Shown here in pieces: positions 7,255-16,062 of a stretch of DNA of 33,187 nt. The position numbers and the translations under genes were made by a program. The stretch is from UBA699 sp050261915 (GTDB taxonomy: Bacteria > Bacillota > Clostridia > Clostridiales > Clostridiaceae). How positions within the stretch are numbered: position 1 is the stretch's first letter; each line of letters opens with the position of its first letter. Location of the stretch: positions 1 to 33,187 of the forward strand of contig JBLNDT010000035.1 of the NCBI GenBank assembly GCA_050261915.1, written 5' to 3'. The notes below the pieces were generated by a model, which was not told the origin of the DNA, searched no databases, and saw only the letters and a list, made by a program, of their open reading frames with translations.

Positions 7255-8472
7255 TTATAGGTATGCAACTTCTCCGTGAAGTTCTTCATCAAGACCTTTA
7301 ATTTCTGCTTGTTCATCAACCCTTACAGGTGTGAATATATTGATTACCTTAAGTAACCCCATAGTTACAACAAATGCATATATTCCTGTAACTGCAACTC
7401 CAAAAAGCTGAACCATTAACTGATGGGTGTCTCCATATACTAATCCGCTTATACCATTTACAGCACTGTTTGCAAATACTCCAACTAATATTGAGCCAAG
7501 TAAACCGCCAACTCCATGAACTCCCCAAACATCAAGAGCATCATCAAGTTTATGGAATGTTCTCATCTGAACAGCAATGTAACATACAACTGCTGAAAGC
7601 ACTCCGATTATTACTGCAGCCCAAGGCTTTACGTAACCAGCAGCAGGTGTTATTGTTGCAAGTCCTGCAACAGCACCAGTTAATGCACCAACTAAACTTG
7701 GTCTTTTCTCATGAACCCATGATATTATAAGCCATACGATCATGGCAATGGAACCAGCTATATCTGTATTAGCCCATGCTATTGCAGCAACTCCGTTAGC
7801 TGCAAGTGCACTTCCGCCGTTAAATCCGAACCATCCAAACCACAATAAGCCTGTACCAAGTGCAACGAAGGCTATATTGTGCGGTGCTGTACTTTCACCT
7901 GGAAGTATCTTTCTTTTACCAACAAATATTACTGATGCAAGAGCAGCGACTCCTGCGGTAACATGTACTACAATACCTCCTGCAAAGTCAACAAGTCCCA
8001 TCTTTGCAAGGAAACCGCCTCCCCATACCCAGTGACAAACTGGGATGTATATTAATAAGCTCCAGAATACAAGAAATATCATATAGCTTTTAAATGTTAC
8101 TCTGTCTGCAAATGCACCAGTTATTAGGGCTGGTGTTATAACAGCAAACATTTCCTGGTAAATAAAAAATACTATGAACGGTATTGTTGGACCATATGTT
8201 GGGTTAGGTGCAAAACCTACTCCCTGAAGTCCAAAATACTGAAGATTACCTATTACGCCTCCAATATCTTTTCCAAATGCTAAACTAAATCCTCCAAATA
8301 CCCATATAAAAGTAACTATACCCATTGATATAAAGCTCTGCATCATTATAGTCAAAACATTTTTCTTTCTAACTAGTCCCCCATAGAAAAATGCAAGCCC
8401 AGGTGTCATTAGGCATACAAGCGCCGCACAAATCAAAACCAACGCCGTATCTCCTGAATTAATGTTACCCAT
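7255..8472 (-). CDS. amt: Ammonium transporter
   Basis: This 405-residue Amt/MEP/Rh-family channel conducts ammonium across the cytoplasmic membrane as a trimer. About eleven hydrophobic helices are visible. The pore twin histidines are H170 (in GGIVVHVTAG) and H319 (in VWGVHGVGG), and the signature around FFYGGLVRKKNVL near residues 28-40 is present. The C-terminal tail after about residue 385 is short and acidic, as in Amt proteins regulated by GlnK. No glnK/glnB gene is adjacent, which is unusual because the pair is often linked. An AAGGAGG site precedes the ATG. Transcription probably starts at the -24/-12 promoter at 8526-8541, making it a likely target of the sigma-54 activator encoded just upstream. 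Confidence 0.96.
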   Translation of the reverse strand: MGNINSGDTALVLICAALVCLMTPGLAFFYGGLVRKKNVLTIMMQSFISMGIVTFIWVFGGFSLAFGKDIGGVIGNLQYFGLQGVGFAPNPTYGPTIPFIVFFIYQEMFAVITPALITGAFADRVTFKSYMIFLVFWSLLIYIPVCHWVWGGGFLAKMGLVDFAGGIVVHVTAGVAALASVIFVGKRKILPGESTAPHNIAFVALGTGLLWFGWFGFNGGSALAANGVAAIAWANTDIAGSIAMIVWLIISWVHEKRPSLVGALTGAVAGLATITPAAGYVKPWAAVIIGVLSAVVCYIAVQMRTFHKLDDALDVWGVHGVGGLLGSILVGVFANSAVNGISGLVYGDTHQLMVQLFGVAVTGIYAFVVTMGLLKVINIFTPVRVDEQAEIKGLDEELHGEVAYL

Positions 8473-8525
8473 ATAAATAGTCCTCCTTAAAAAAATTGTA
8501 ATTATTACTCCACATTATCTAATAA

Positions 8526-8541
8526 GCAATTTTGATGCCAA
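8526..8541 (-). promoter_or_regulatory. Sigma-54 (-24/-12) promoter of amt
   Basis: The minus strand reads TTGGCATCAAAATTGC. The invariant GG (8539-8538) and GC (8527-8526) have exactly ten bases between them, and the flanks match the TTGGCA and TTGC parts of the RpoN consensus. The predicted start is near 8514, about 40 bases before the amt ATG. The upstream gene encodes a GAFTGA-containing sigma-54 activator, which supports the call. Confidence 0.85.
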
Positions 8542-8591
8542 ATGAATACGATTTCCAAACCATTAATTTATCATAATTTTTTTAAAGGATT

Positions 8592-8628
8592 AAGGGCATT
8601 TATGTCACAATGTGACATAAATGCCCTT
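8592..8628. promoter_or_regulatory. 18-bp perfect palindrome: possible enhancer site and/or terminator
   Basis: Two perfect 18-base arms with one central base begin within the stop codon of the sigma-54 activator gene. The core reads TGTCACAATGTGACA. As a minus-strand hairpin it could terminate that operon, but the following bases (AATCCTTT) make a poor U-tract. Its centre is about 97 bases upstream of the predicted amt start, an ordinary distance for an enhancer bound by a sigma-54 activator. Both roles are possible together. Confidence 0.6.
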
Positions 8629-9974
8629 TAGTCTTCAATGTTGTATTTTAAAATTTTTCTATGAAGAGATCTTCTGCTGATTCCTAAAACTTCTGATGTT
8701 TTTGTTCTATTGCCGTCACATTCCTTCAAGGCTTTAATTATCATGTTCTTTTCTGCGCTATCCACAGCCTTGTTCAATTCACCTGGATTTTCGGAGACCT
8801 CCAATTCATCATAAGAAATTATGTACTCTGGCAGATCCTCTGTATTTATTTTTCTTCCTGGTGTTATAACAACACATCTTTCAATTACATTTTCAAGTTC
8901 CCTAATGTTTCCCGGCCAGTTATATCCTTTCAAAAGAAGCAGCGCTTCCTCTGATATTTCTTTTGCACTACTGTTTGAAATACTTGAAGATTTTTTCAAG
9001 AAATATTGTATCAGTTGATTAATATCTTCTTTTCTTTCCCTTAGTGCAGGCAACGTAATTGGAACTACATTTAATCTATAAAACAAATCCTGCCTAAAGG
9101 AGCCGTTCTTTACAAGCTCCTCAAGACTTTTATTAGTTGCAGCAATAATCCTTACATCCACCTTTATTGTCCTTATGCCCCCAAGCCTTTCAAATTCCCT
9201 TTCCTGTATTGCCCGAAGCAGCTTAACCTGCATAAGGGGGGTTATATCCCCGATTTCATCAAGAAATATTGTTCCTCCATCAGCTAATTCAAATCTTCCT
9301 GGCTTTGATCCATTGGCTCCTGTAAAGGCACCTCTTTCATATCCAAACAATTCACTTTCAAGAAGATTTTCTGGAATTGCCGCACAATTTACTTTAATAA
9401 ACGGTTTATCCCTTCTTGGGCTTAAATTATGGAGAACCTGGGCAGCAAGTTCTTTACCTGTTCCTGTTTCACCATAAATCATAACTGTGGTTTTGCTCCC
9501 TGCCACCTGTTTCATGAGTTCAATGGCACTTTGCATTTTAGGACTTCCAGTTAAAAAATAATTTTCCATGGAACTGCTTTTTTCTTTAACAGTTTCAACC
9601 ACATCATCCATGCTATTTACAATTTTTTCCACCGATTCAAGTACATCATTTAAATCAAAGGGCTTTGTAATATAATCCACTGCACCCATTTTCAAAGCTT
9701 CTAAAGCTGTTTCCAAGGTTGCAAATGCTGTTATTAATATAACTTTAATTGAAGAATCTATGTCCCTTATTTTGCTGAAAAGTTCAATCCCTGTTATTCC
9801 AGGCATTTTAATGTCCGTGATTACAATATCAACCTGATGGCTGTTTATTAATTCCAAAGCTTCCTCACCACAGGATGCTGTAATGGTATTATACCCTTCT
9901 TTTTTTAAAAATTTATCCAAAAGCTTTGTTACATTATTTTCATCATCCACAATCAATATGGAACATTTTCTCAT
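8628..9974 (-). CDS. Sigma-54-dependent response regulator (NtrC/DctD family)
   Basis: This 448-residue protein has the classic three parts. A receiver domain (1-120) carries phospho-acceptor D54 and K104. An AAA+ ATPase domain (about 140-380) carries Walker A GETGTGKE (168-175), the sigma-54-contacting GAFTGA loop (215-220) and Walker B GGTIFLDE (233-240). A Fis-type helix-turn-helix (about 410-445) ends in TSEVLGISRRSLHRKI. It should activate RpoN promoters when phosphorylated by the kinase encoded 13 bases upstream. AGGAGAATAATT precedes its ATG. The nearest visible RpoN promoter is that of amt, immediately downstream. The name NtrC is not used because the partner kinase has an extracytoplasmic sensor, more like DctB. 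Confidence 0.95.
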   Translation of the reverse strand: MRKCSILIVDDENNVTKLLDKFLKKEGYNTITASCGEEALELINSHQVDIVITDIKMPGITGIELFSKIRDIDSSIKVILITAFATLETALEALKMGAVDYITKPFDLNDVLESVEKIVNSMDDVVETVKEKSSSMENYFLTGSPKMQSAIELMKQVAGSKTTVMIYGETGTGKELAAQVLHNLSPRRDKPFIKVNCAAIPENLLESELFGYERGAFTGANGSKPGRFELADGGTIFLDEIGDITPLMQVKLLRAIQEREFERLGGIRTIKVDVRIIAATNKSLEELVKNGSFRQDLFYRLNVVPITLPALRERKEDINQLIQYFLKKSSSISNSSAKEISEEALLLLKGYNWPGNIRELENVIERCVVITPGRKINTEDLPEYIISYDELEVSENPGELNKAVDSAEKNMIIKALKECDGNRTKTSEVLGISRRSLHRKILKYNIED

Positions 9975-9987
9975 AATTATTCTCCTA

Positions 9988-11613
9988 TCATTCTTCCACT
10001 ACAGGGAGTTTAATAATAAATTCTGTGCCAGACCCATAAACACTTTTAACTTCCATAAATCCTTTGTGATTTTCAATAATTCTTGAACATATGGCAAGGC
10101 CTAACCCTGTACCCTTATCCTTTGTAGTATAAAATGGTTCAAAAATATTGTCCAAATCCTCACTTTTTATCCCTGTACCTGTATCTTTAACACTTATTGA
10201 TACAATATCCATCACTTTGTCATACTCTGTGCTTATTTTGATTTCTCCCCCGTTTTTCATTGCTTGAATTGAGTTCAAAACCAAATTTATAATAACTTGT
10301 TCCATTTCATCAAAATCCAGCAGTACATCCGGTGTATCCTTTGTATTTAAAACAAGTTTGATTTTGTTTTTCTCTATTTCAGGTTCTAGCGCCTTTGCAG
10401 CCTCTTTTATAACCGAAGTAACTTTAGACTTTTTAAGCTTAAGTTCCTTTGGACGGGCAAAACTGAGGAATCTATCCACTATTCTGTTTAGTCTTTCTAC
10501 TTCATCTATAATAATATCCACATCAGAAATTATTGTATTGTTTTCTGTAAGTTCAAGCTTTATGAGCTGGGCATAACCTTTTATTGAGGTTAAAGGATTC
10601 TTTATTTCATGGGCAATACCAGCGGACATTGCAGCCAAGCCCTCAAGATGTTTTGCCCTCATTACACTTTTCTCCAGCTCTCCAGCAATTTTAATAACCT
10701 TCTGCTCCATCAAATTAAATGGTGTAGATATAACTTTGGAACTATACACAAGCAGGATAAGTATGGCAATAAATGAAACCGCAACAACCACAACAGTGTA
10801 GGTTCCGAGATTGTTACTTATTTCAAAAGCTTCACTTTGAGATTGTTCCACGAATACATACCAGTTTACACTTTGGCTTTTATAATTTGACAATTTATAA
10901 TATGCTGAAATATACTTTTTCCCATTAGATTGATAATATAAGATATCAATATCCTTCAGATTAGTATTTTCTATTGGGTTGTTAATATTGGGATTTGCAA
11001 TTAAATAATCTCCTTTATTTGATGCGAAGTAAGCATATCCAGTTTCGCCAAACTTTACATTTTCAACAATCTGCTTTATTGCATCGCAATTAACCCTTTC
11101 AAATACAGCCCCGATAATTTTCCCATTCGAATCTTTTAATGGAGCCTCAAGGTATATAACGTATACCTTTTCATTTGGCAGATAGATAAAATCAGATACA
11201 TAGGTTTCACCGGTAGATACATTTCCAATCCAATCCTTATAATTTATATCCCCAACACCTTTTCCAAAATAAGAATCTATTACACCAAAGCTGTCAACGG
11301 TGGCAATATAGTCATAAGTTTTATATGCTTTCACAACACTTTGAAGATATTCAACTTTAAGTTTGCTTTCTATATCACTTTTTGTTAAAATTGGTGATTC
11401 TGATAAAACCTGAATATCTCCATACCTTTCTGATAAAAAACGTTCAATTTTATTGCTTGTTTCCTGGGATAGGGTTTCAAGTTCCTTTTCCTTTGAATAC
11501 ACTACAGCAATTTTTACACTTCTATAAAAAACCAATCCTACTGCTAAAAATAAAATTATTGAAACAGTAAGGAACAAAACATTTAATTTTACCCTTATTA
11601 TATTATTTTTCAT
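9988..11613 (-). CDS. Membrane sensor histidine kinase with dCache-type domain
   Basis: This 541-residue kinase has membrane segments at about 10-31 and 271-293. They flank a roughly 240-residue extracytoplasmic region with a dCache-like pattern (YDYIATVDSFGVIDSYFG, then IGAVFERV and GETGYAYF), typical of small-molecule sensing. The cytoplasmic part has a HisKA domain with H335 in AHEIKNPLTSIKGY, then HATPase motifs LVLNSIQAM, DTGTGI and GTGLGLAI (about 430-540). There is no PAS domain. Its ATG follows the stop of the LytTR gene directly, suggesting translational coupling, and the response regulator gene follows 13 bases later. The architecture matches DctB-type kinases paired with sigma-54 activators; the ligand cannot be read from sequence. 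Confidence 0.92.
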   Translation of the reverse strand: MKNNIIRVKLNVLFLTVSIILFLAVGLVFYRSVKIAVVYSKEKELETLSQETSNKIERFLSERYGDIQVLSESPILTKSDIESKLKVEYLQSVVKAYKTYDYIATVDSFGVIDSYFGKGVGDINYKDWIGNVSTGETYVSDFIYLPNEKVYVIYLEAPLKDSNGKIIGAVFERVNCDAIKQIVENVKFGETGYAYFASNKGDYLIANPNINNPIENTNLKDIDILYYQSNGKKYISAYYKLSNYKSQSVNWYVFVEQSQSEAFEISNNLGTYTVVVVAVSFIAILILLVYSSKVISTPFNLMEQKVIKIAGELEKSVMRAKHLEGLAAMSAGIAHEIKNPLTSIKGYAQLIKLELTENNTIISDVDIIIDEVERLNRIVDRFLSFARPKELKLKKSKVTSVIKEAAKALEPEIEKNKIKLVLNTKDTPDVLLDFDEMEQVIINLVLNSIQAMKNGGEIKISTEYDKVMDIVSISVKDTGTGIKSEDLDNIFEPFYTTKDKGTGLGLAICSRIIENHKGFMEVKSVYGSGTEFIIKLPVVEE

Positions 11614-12384
11614 CTATAGCCCCAACAATTCTTTCAATTTTTTTACATTATTCCTGCTGATAGGCACTTCGGAATTCTCCATATCATTCATTACAAGCTT
11701 ATATGTGCCGTTAAACCATGAAAATAATTCCTTTACGTTGTCAAGATTAACAAGATAACTTCTGTGCGCCCTGAAGAAATTTGATTTTTTTTCTATTTGA
11801 TTCAAGTTATATCCTGTTAAATAACATTCTTTTTTCGTTTTTACATAGGTTTTTTCTCCTTCAATAAAGCAAAAATAAATATCCTTAAGATCAATGAGCA
11901 AAATCTTGCCTCTTAATTCACAAGGCATTTTCCTGCATACGCATTCCTGGTTTTCAAGCTTGCTGATAATTTGAGAAATCATCCTTGGCAGTTCTGATTC
12001 GGATTTTGTGGATGCTTCACGCCTTTTAAGTATTCTGTTTAAGGTTATATCTAGCCTTAAATCATCCACCGGCTTTAAAATATAGTCTAAAACATTTAAT
12101 TCAAAGGCTTCTAATGCATGTGAATCATAGGCTGTAACAAACACTATATCAATGGAACTATCTGCCTTATTGATTTTTTTTGCCAATTCCACTCCACTTT
12201 GCATGGGCATATTTATATCCAAAAAAACCACATGTGGTTTTGTTTCCATAACTATATCATACCCACTTTCCCCGTTAAATGCCATGTTTTCTACAACAAA
12301 ATTGTTATATTTAGTTATAAGATATTTCAACTCTTCAGCTGCAGGAATTTCATCTTCAATTATTACACATTTTACCAGTTCCAT
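11614..12384 (-). CDS. LytTR-family response regulator
   Basis: This 256-residue regulator has a receiver domain (about 1-125, phospho-acceptor D56 in VVFLDINMP) and a C-terminal LytTR DNA-binding domain (about 155-256) with the typical FFRAHRSYLVNLDNVKEL segment. The two are joined by a linker containing CVCRKMPC. It pairs with the LytS-type kinase encoded just upstream: its AAAGGAGG ribosome binding site lies inside the last codons of that gene and only three bases separate the reading frames. LytTR regulators beside LytS kinases commonly control pyruvate or CstA-family transporters (BtsR, LytT). The divergent cstA is therefore the obvious target. Confidence 0.93.
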   Translation of the reverse strand: MELVKCVIIEDEIPAAEELKYLITKYNNFVVENMAFNGESGYDIVMETKPHVVFLDINMPMQSGVELAKKINKADSSIDIVFVTAYDSHALEAFELNVLDYILKPVDDLRLDITLNRILKRREASTKSESELPRMISQIISKLENQECVCRKMPCELRGKILLIDLKDIYFCFIEGEKTYVKTKKECYLTGYNLNQIEKKSNFFRAHRSYLVNLDNVKELFSWFNGTYKLVMNDMENSEVPISRNNVKKLKELLGL

Positions 12385-12387
12385 GAT

Positions 12388-14025
12388 CTACATAACCTCC
12401 TTTGGTATCCTGAAGCTCACTTTAGTTCCTAAGCCAAGTGTTGTACTAATGTTTAAAGCAGAATCTTGTCCATATAGAAGTTTAAGCCTTTGATTTACAT
12501 TATTAAGGCCGAGCCCCGGCCAATTTAAGCAAACTTCCTCCAGTCTTTCATCAGTCATTCCAACCCCTGAATCCAAAATAGAAATTTCGACCAAACCACC
12601 AAGCTCAATTATATTTAAGTTTACAATACCCCCGTTTTCCTTGGGAAGTATACCATGCTTAATTGAATTTTCAATTATTGGCTGAAGGATAAATACTGGC
12701 ATTTTTATTTCCATAAGTTCTCGAGGAACTTCTATATTAACTAGCAGCCTATCCCCAAATCTGGCTCTTTCTATACAAAGATAGGATTCTACAAAATCCA
12801 ATTCCTCACTTAAAGGAACAAAATCTTCCTGGCGTTTTAATGTTTGTCTAAAGTAATTTGACAAATCTACAATGAGTTCCCTGGCTTTAAATGGATTTGT
12901 TCTGCAAAAGGAGGAAATTGTATTAAGTGCATTGAAAAGAAAATGAGGCTCTATCTGGGCCCTGAGAGCTTTATTTTCTGCAACCGCAGCTTCATGAGCA
13001 ATTTTATTAAGCTTATGTATTTCAATCTGATTTGAAAGCAAATCACTTAGTTCTCTTGCAAAATCCTCAAAATATCCATTAATATCCCTTTCAGATTTTG
13101 CCTGAAGTCCAATTACGCCCTCAAAGTCATTTTCAAGGCTATAAAGTGGTGTAAAATAAAAAAACTTTTGTTTTCCTTTGCTCATAAATGACACAATGCG
13201 AAAATCCGGATCCTCATAGTAGTTATTAATGCTTTTAATTAGAAGACCTTCTTCTATTTCATCTCCGCAATAACTAAGCAGTTCTTTTTTATCTGCCACA
13301 AAAACTCCTTTAAGATTACCTATTTCATATATTATTTCAGCAATATTTTTTGCTGTAGTCTTGTCCAAACCTTTTCTAATATGATTTATTGTCCTCTTTG
13401 CAATATTAAGAACCTTTTGTGATTCAACAGCCCCTAATCTTGTGTATTCCTCTCTTGCATTTTTTATTATATTTATAAATACTACCACACCTATGGAATT
13501 TATTATAATCATAGGATATGCCACAGTTTTTACCAAAGCAATACTATCATCCAATGGTCTAGAAAAGGCTATTATTATCAGCATCTGAAGCATTTCAGCT
13601 ACGGCAGCTCCCCAAAAACCTGCTTTTGCACTAAAGTTCCCATCTTTAGAATATTTTCTTGCAAGAGCACCCATTAACCCTTCAACTACGGTGGATAATC
13701 CGCAGGCAAAGGCAGTATATCCACCAAGCATAAACCTGTGAGTCCCAGCAATAAGCCCAACAATTCCACCTATTACAGGCCCACCTACATATCCTGCCAT
13801 AAATGCACCAATTGGCCTTGTATTTGCTATAGCATAAGGCTCCAGATTAATTCCGGTGTAAGTTCCCATTATTGACAAACCACTGAAAAATATAACCATA
13901 CTTATCTTATCCCCAAGGGTTAGTTCATCCTTTATGAGGTTTTTGAATATATGGGATTGATTATAAATATAGGCCGCCAACGCTACCAAAGCCATTCTTT
14001 CCAGCAACTGAATATATATCAACAC
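12388..14025 (-). CDS. LytS-type sensor histidine kinase
   Basis: Residues about 1-180 contain several hydrophobic helices with the GPVIGGIVGLIAGTHRF motif of the 5TMR-LYT domain, followed by a GAF-like region (about 200-325). A His_kinase domain follows, with H in IEPHFLFNALNTI, and an HATPase domain with IIENSIKHGI and GVGMT. The longest frame starts with GTG at 14040, inside the apparent ribosome binding region. AAAGGGG at 14037-14031 better serves a GTG at 14025 or TTG at 14022, giving about 545 residues and the usual LytS N-terminus (LIYIQLLERMAL). The exact start is uncertain. BtsS, YpdA and LytS relatives sense pyruvate or related signals. It is the first gene of a four-gene signalling operon. 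Confidence 0.92.
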   Translation of the reverse strand: MLIYIQLLERMALVALAAYIYNQSHIFKNLIKDELTLGDKISMVIFFSGLSIMGTYTGINLEPYAIANTRPIGAFMAGYVGGPVIGGIVGLIAGTHRFMLGGYTAFACGLSTVVEGLMGALARKYSKDGNFSAKAGFWGAAVAEMLQMLIIIAFSRPLDDSIALVKTVAYPMIIINSIGVVVFINIIKNAREEYTRLGAVESQKVLNIAKRTINHIRKGLDKTTAKNIAEIIYEIGNLKGVFVADKKELLSYCGDEIEEGLLIKSINNYYEDPDFRIVSFMSKGKQKFFYFTPLYSLENDFEGVIGLQAKSERDINGYFEDFARELSDLLSNQIEIHKLNKIAHEAAVAENKALRAQIEPHFLFNALNTISSFCRTNPFKARELIVDLSNYFRQTLKRQEDFVPLSEELDFVESYLCIERARFGDRLLVNIEVPRELMEIKMPVFILQPIIENSIKHGILPKENGGIVNLNIIELGGLVEISILDSGVGMTDERLEEVCLNWPGLGLNNVNQRLKLLYGQDSALNISTTLGLGTKVSFRIPKEVM

Positions 14026-14054
14026 AAGAACCCCTTTCACCTTTGTATAATTTC

Positions 14055-14082
14055 ATTATATATCAAAAACCCCATATTGAAA
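14055..14082 (-). promoter_or_regulatory. Possible sigma-A promoter of the signalling operon
   Basis: On the minus strand a consensus TATAAT (14060-14055) is preceded at 16 bases by a weak TTTCAA -35 (14082-14077). It would give a leader of only about 20 bases before the lytS-type start, just enough for its ribosome binding site. Confidence 0.35.
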
Positions 14083-14120
14083 CATAAAATAATGCCAAAC
14101 AAGCATCATTTTTTGCTTTT

Positions 14121-14180
14121 CACTGTTCAATTTCATCTATTCACCTCGAATTTGTTCATAAACTGTTAATATTGTCATAA
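14121..14180 (+). promoter_or_regulatory. Candidate LytTR operator repeats upstream of cstA
   Basis: Similar units CTGTTCA, TTGTTCAT, CTGTTAAT and TTGTCAT occur with their TGT cores at 14124, 14153, 14164 and 14173. The last three are spaced 11 and 9 bases apart, near one helical turn. ACTGTTAAT matches eight of nine positions of the general LytTR half-site pattern (W-M-M-GTT-N-R-K). They sit about 60-115 bases before the cstA start, where an activator would act. The spacing is not the classic 21-22 bases, so the call is tentative. Confidence 0.35.
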
Positions 14181-14236
14181 AATTTATGTAAACATTTCAA
14201 TATTAGGTATTTATATTATTTTAAGGAGGTTTTTAT

Positions 14237-16024
14237 ATGAATTCTATCGTACTAGTTATCATCGGGGCTTTAGTCCTGGTACTTGGCTACAGAGTTTATG
14301 GTGCTTTTATTGCAGCCAAGGTTCTTGTACTCGACGACACAAGAGAAGTTCCATCTAAACGCTTTGAAGATGGACATGACTTTGTTCCAACTAATAAACT
14401 TGTGCTTATGGGTCATCATTTTGCGGCAATAGCAGGTGCGGGACCACTAATAGGGCCAGTACTTGCAGCACAGTATGGTTATCTTCCTGGAACACTATGG
14501 ATCCTAATTGGTGGTGTCCTGGCAGGTGCTGTACATGATATGGTTATACTATTTGCATCTGTAAGACATGATGGAGAATCTCTAGTAGAAATTGCTAAAA
14601 GTCATCTTGGTCCAACCATGGGATTTGTAACAGCAATTGCAGTATTATTTATTCTTATTATAGCTATGGCGGGGCTTGGACTCCCAATAGTAAACTCGTT
14701 GAATAACAGCCCGTGGGGTACTTTTACTGTTGGATTTACTATTCCTGTGGCTATGTTTATCGGTATTTATTTGAAGTTTATAAGACCTGGTAAAATAGGG
14801 GAAGGTACTGTTATTGGTATGGCTCTTATTATTCTTGGAGTTATACTTGGACCATACATTCAGCATACAGCATTAGCACCTTACCTTACATTTAATCTTA
14901 AACAAATGTCTCTTATACTTGCATTTTATGGTTTCTGTGCAGCTGCAATTCCTGTTTGGCTGTTGCTGCTTCCTAGAGACTATCTAAGCACATATATGAA
15001 GCTTGGTGTTGTATTCCTTCTTGCAATTGGTATTTTAATAGTTAGACCTGATATAAAAATGCCTGCTATTACTCCTTTTGTTAACGGTGGTGGTCCAATT
15101 GTTCCTGGTAAAGTATTCCCTTATATATTTATAACAATAGCTTGTGGAGCATTATCAGGATTCCATTCACTTATCAGTTCTGGTACAACCCCAAAACTGA
15201 TATCCTATGAAAGAGATATACTTCCAATTGGATTTGGCGCAATGCTCCTTGAATCCTTTGTAGCATTAATGGCTTTAATTGCAGCTACATGTCTTCCTAC
15301 AGCAGATTACTTTGCTATTAACTCAACTGCAGCAGTTTTTGCCAAGCTTCATATGACTCCTGTGGAGCTGCCTATGTTAAATCAGCTTGTAGGTGAAAGT
15401 CTTGCAGGAAGAACCGGAGGCGGGGTTTCCCTGGCAGTTGGTATGGCTTACGTATTCTACAAGATTCCTGGCATGGCTCATCTGCTAGGATACTGGTATC
15501 ACTTCATAATTATGTTTGAAGCACTGTTTATTCTAACCACAATTGATGCTGGTACAAGGATAGGCAGATACCTTCTTCAAGACTTTGCGGCTAGATTCCA
15601 TAAACCATTTGGAAATAAAAATTCCTGGCCTAATATTATAGTATTTAGTGGTCTTGTATCCTTTGCATGGGGTTACTTGCTTTATACAGGAAACGTTTCA
15701 ATAATATGGCCGATGTTTGGTACAGCGAATCAGATGCTGGCGGTTATTGCTTTAGCAGTGGGAACCTCTGTTATACTTAAAACAAGTAAAAATGTTGCAT
15801 ATGCATGTATTACCGGAATACCGACTGTAATTATGGCTTTTATTACTGGAGATGCAGCTATACTAAATATAACCGGCAATTACCTTCCAAAAGGATTAAT
15901 GCTTATGACAGTTATATCAGGCTTGCTATTGGTATTAATGGTAATTATAGTAGTAGAGAGTTTTAGAGTATGGAAAAAAGATATTGCAGAAATTAAAAAC
16001 TCAGATGTAGCTAAAGAAGCTTAA
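14237..16024 (+). CDS. cstA: CstA-family carbon starvation protein, probable pyruvate transporter
   Basis: This 595-residue protein has many membrane helices and the conserved CstA N-terminal blocks: GYRVYGAFIAAKV, TREVPSKRFEDGHDFVPTNK, GHHFAAIAGAGPLIGPVLAA and AGAVHDM. Mid-protein are SGFHSLISSGTTPK and SERD-like YERDI, then FEALFILTTIDAGTRIGRY. E. coli CstA and BtsT are near 700 residues and are pyruvate (and peptide) uptake systems; this is the shorter Firmicutes form. TAAGGAGG precedes the ATG. It is divergent from the LytS/LytTR genes, the arrangement expected for a pyruvate-responsive transporter and its regulator. No -24/-12 promoter is present upstream, so the neighbouring sigma-54 activator probably does not control it directly. 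Confidence 0.93.
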   Translation: MNSIVLVIIGALVLVLGYRVYGAFIAAKVLVLDDTREVPSKRFEDGHDFVPTNKLVLMGHHFAAIAGAGPLIGPVLAAQYGYLPGTLWILIGGVLAGAVHDMVILFASVRHDGESLVEIAKSHLGPTMGFVTAIAVLFILIIAMAGLGLPIVNSLNNSPWGTFTVGFTIPVAMFIGIYLKFIRPGKIGEGTVIGMALIILGVILGPYIQHTALAPYLTFNLKQMSLILAFYGFCAAAIPVWLLLLPRDYLSTYMKLGVVFLLAIGILIVRPDIKMPAITPFVNGGGPIVPGKVFPYIFITIACGALSGFHSLISSGTTPKLISYERDILPIGFGAMLLESFVALMALIAATCLPTADYFAINSTAAVFAKLHMTPVELPMLNQLVGESLAGRTGGGVSLAVGMAYVFYKIPGMAHLLGYWYHFIIMFEALFILTTIDAGTRIGRYLLQDFAARFHKPFGNKNSWPNIIVFSGLVSFAWGYLLYTGNVSIIWPMFGTANQMLAVIALAVGTSVILKTSKNVAYACITGIPTVIMAFITGDAAILNITGNYLPKGLMLMTVISGLLLVLMVIIVVESFRVWKKDIAEIKNSDVAKEA

Positions 16025-16031
16025 ACTAAAG

Positions 16032-16058
16032 AACCCTGCAGATTTAATCTGCAGGGTT
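16032..16058. terminator. Terminator between convergent cstA and M16 peptidase genes
   Basis: A perfect 12-base-pair stem with a three-base loop starts eight bases after the cstA stop and is followed by TTTT on the plus strand. It may also serve the convergent peptidase gene, though the minus-strand U-tract is interrupted. Confidence 0.85.
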
Positions 16059-16062
16059 TTAA

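Noticed and set aside
9175..9477. 100-residue plus-strand frame opposite the sigma-54 activator gene
   Set aside because: It is a shadow of the conserved AAA+ region on the other strand.
14083..14098. Sigma-54-like TTGGCA element on the minus strand before the lytS-type gene
   Set aside because: The -24 half is good, but the -12 position reads TG instead of GC at the required ten-base spacing. A sigma-A TATAAT is nearer the start.
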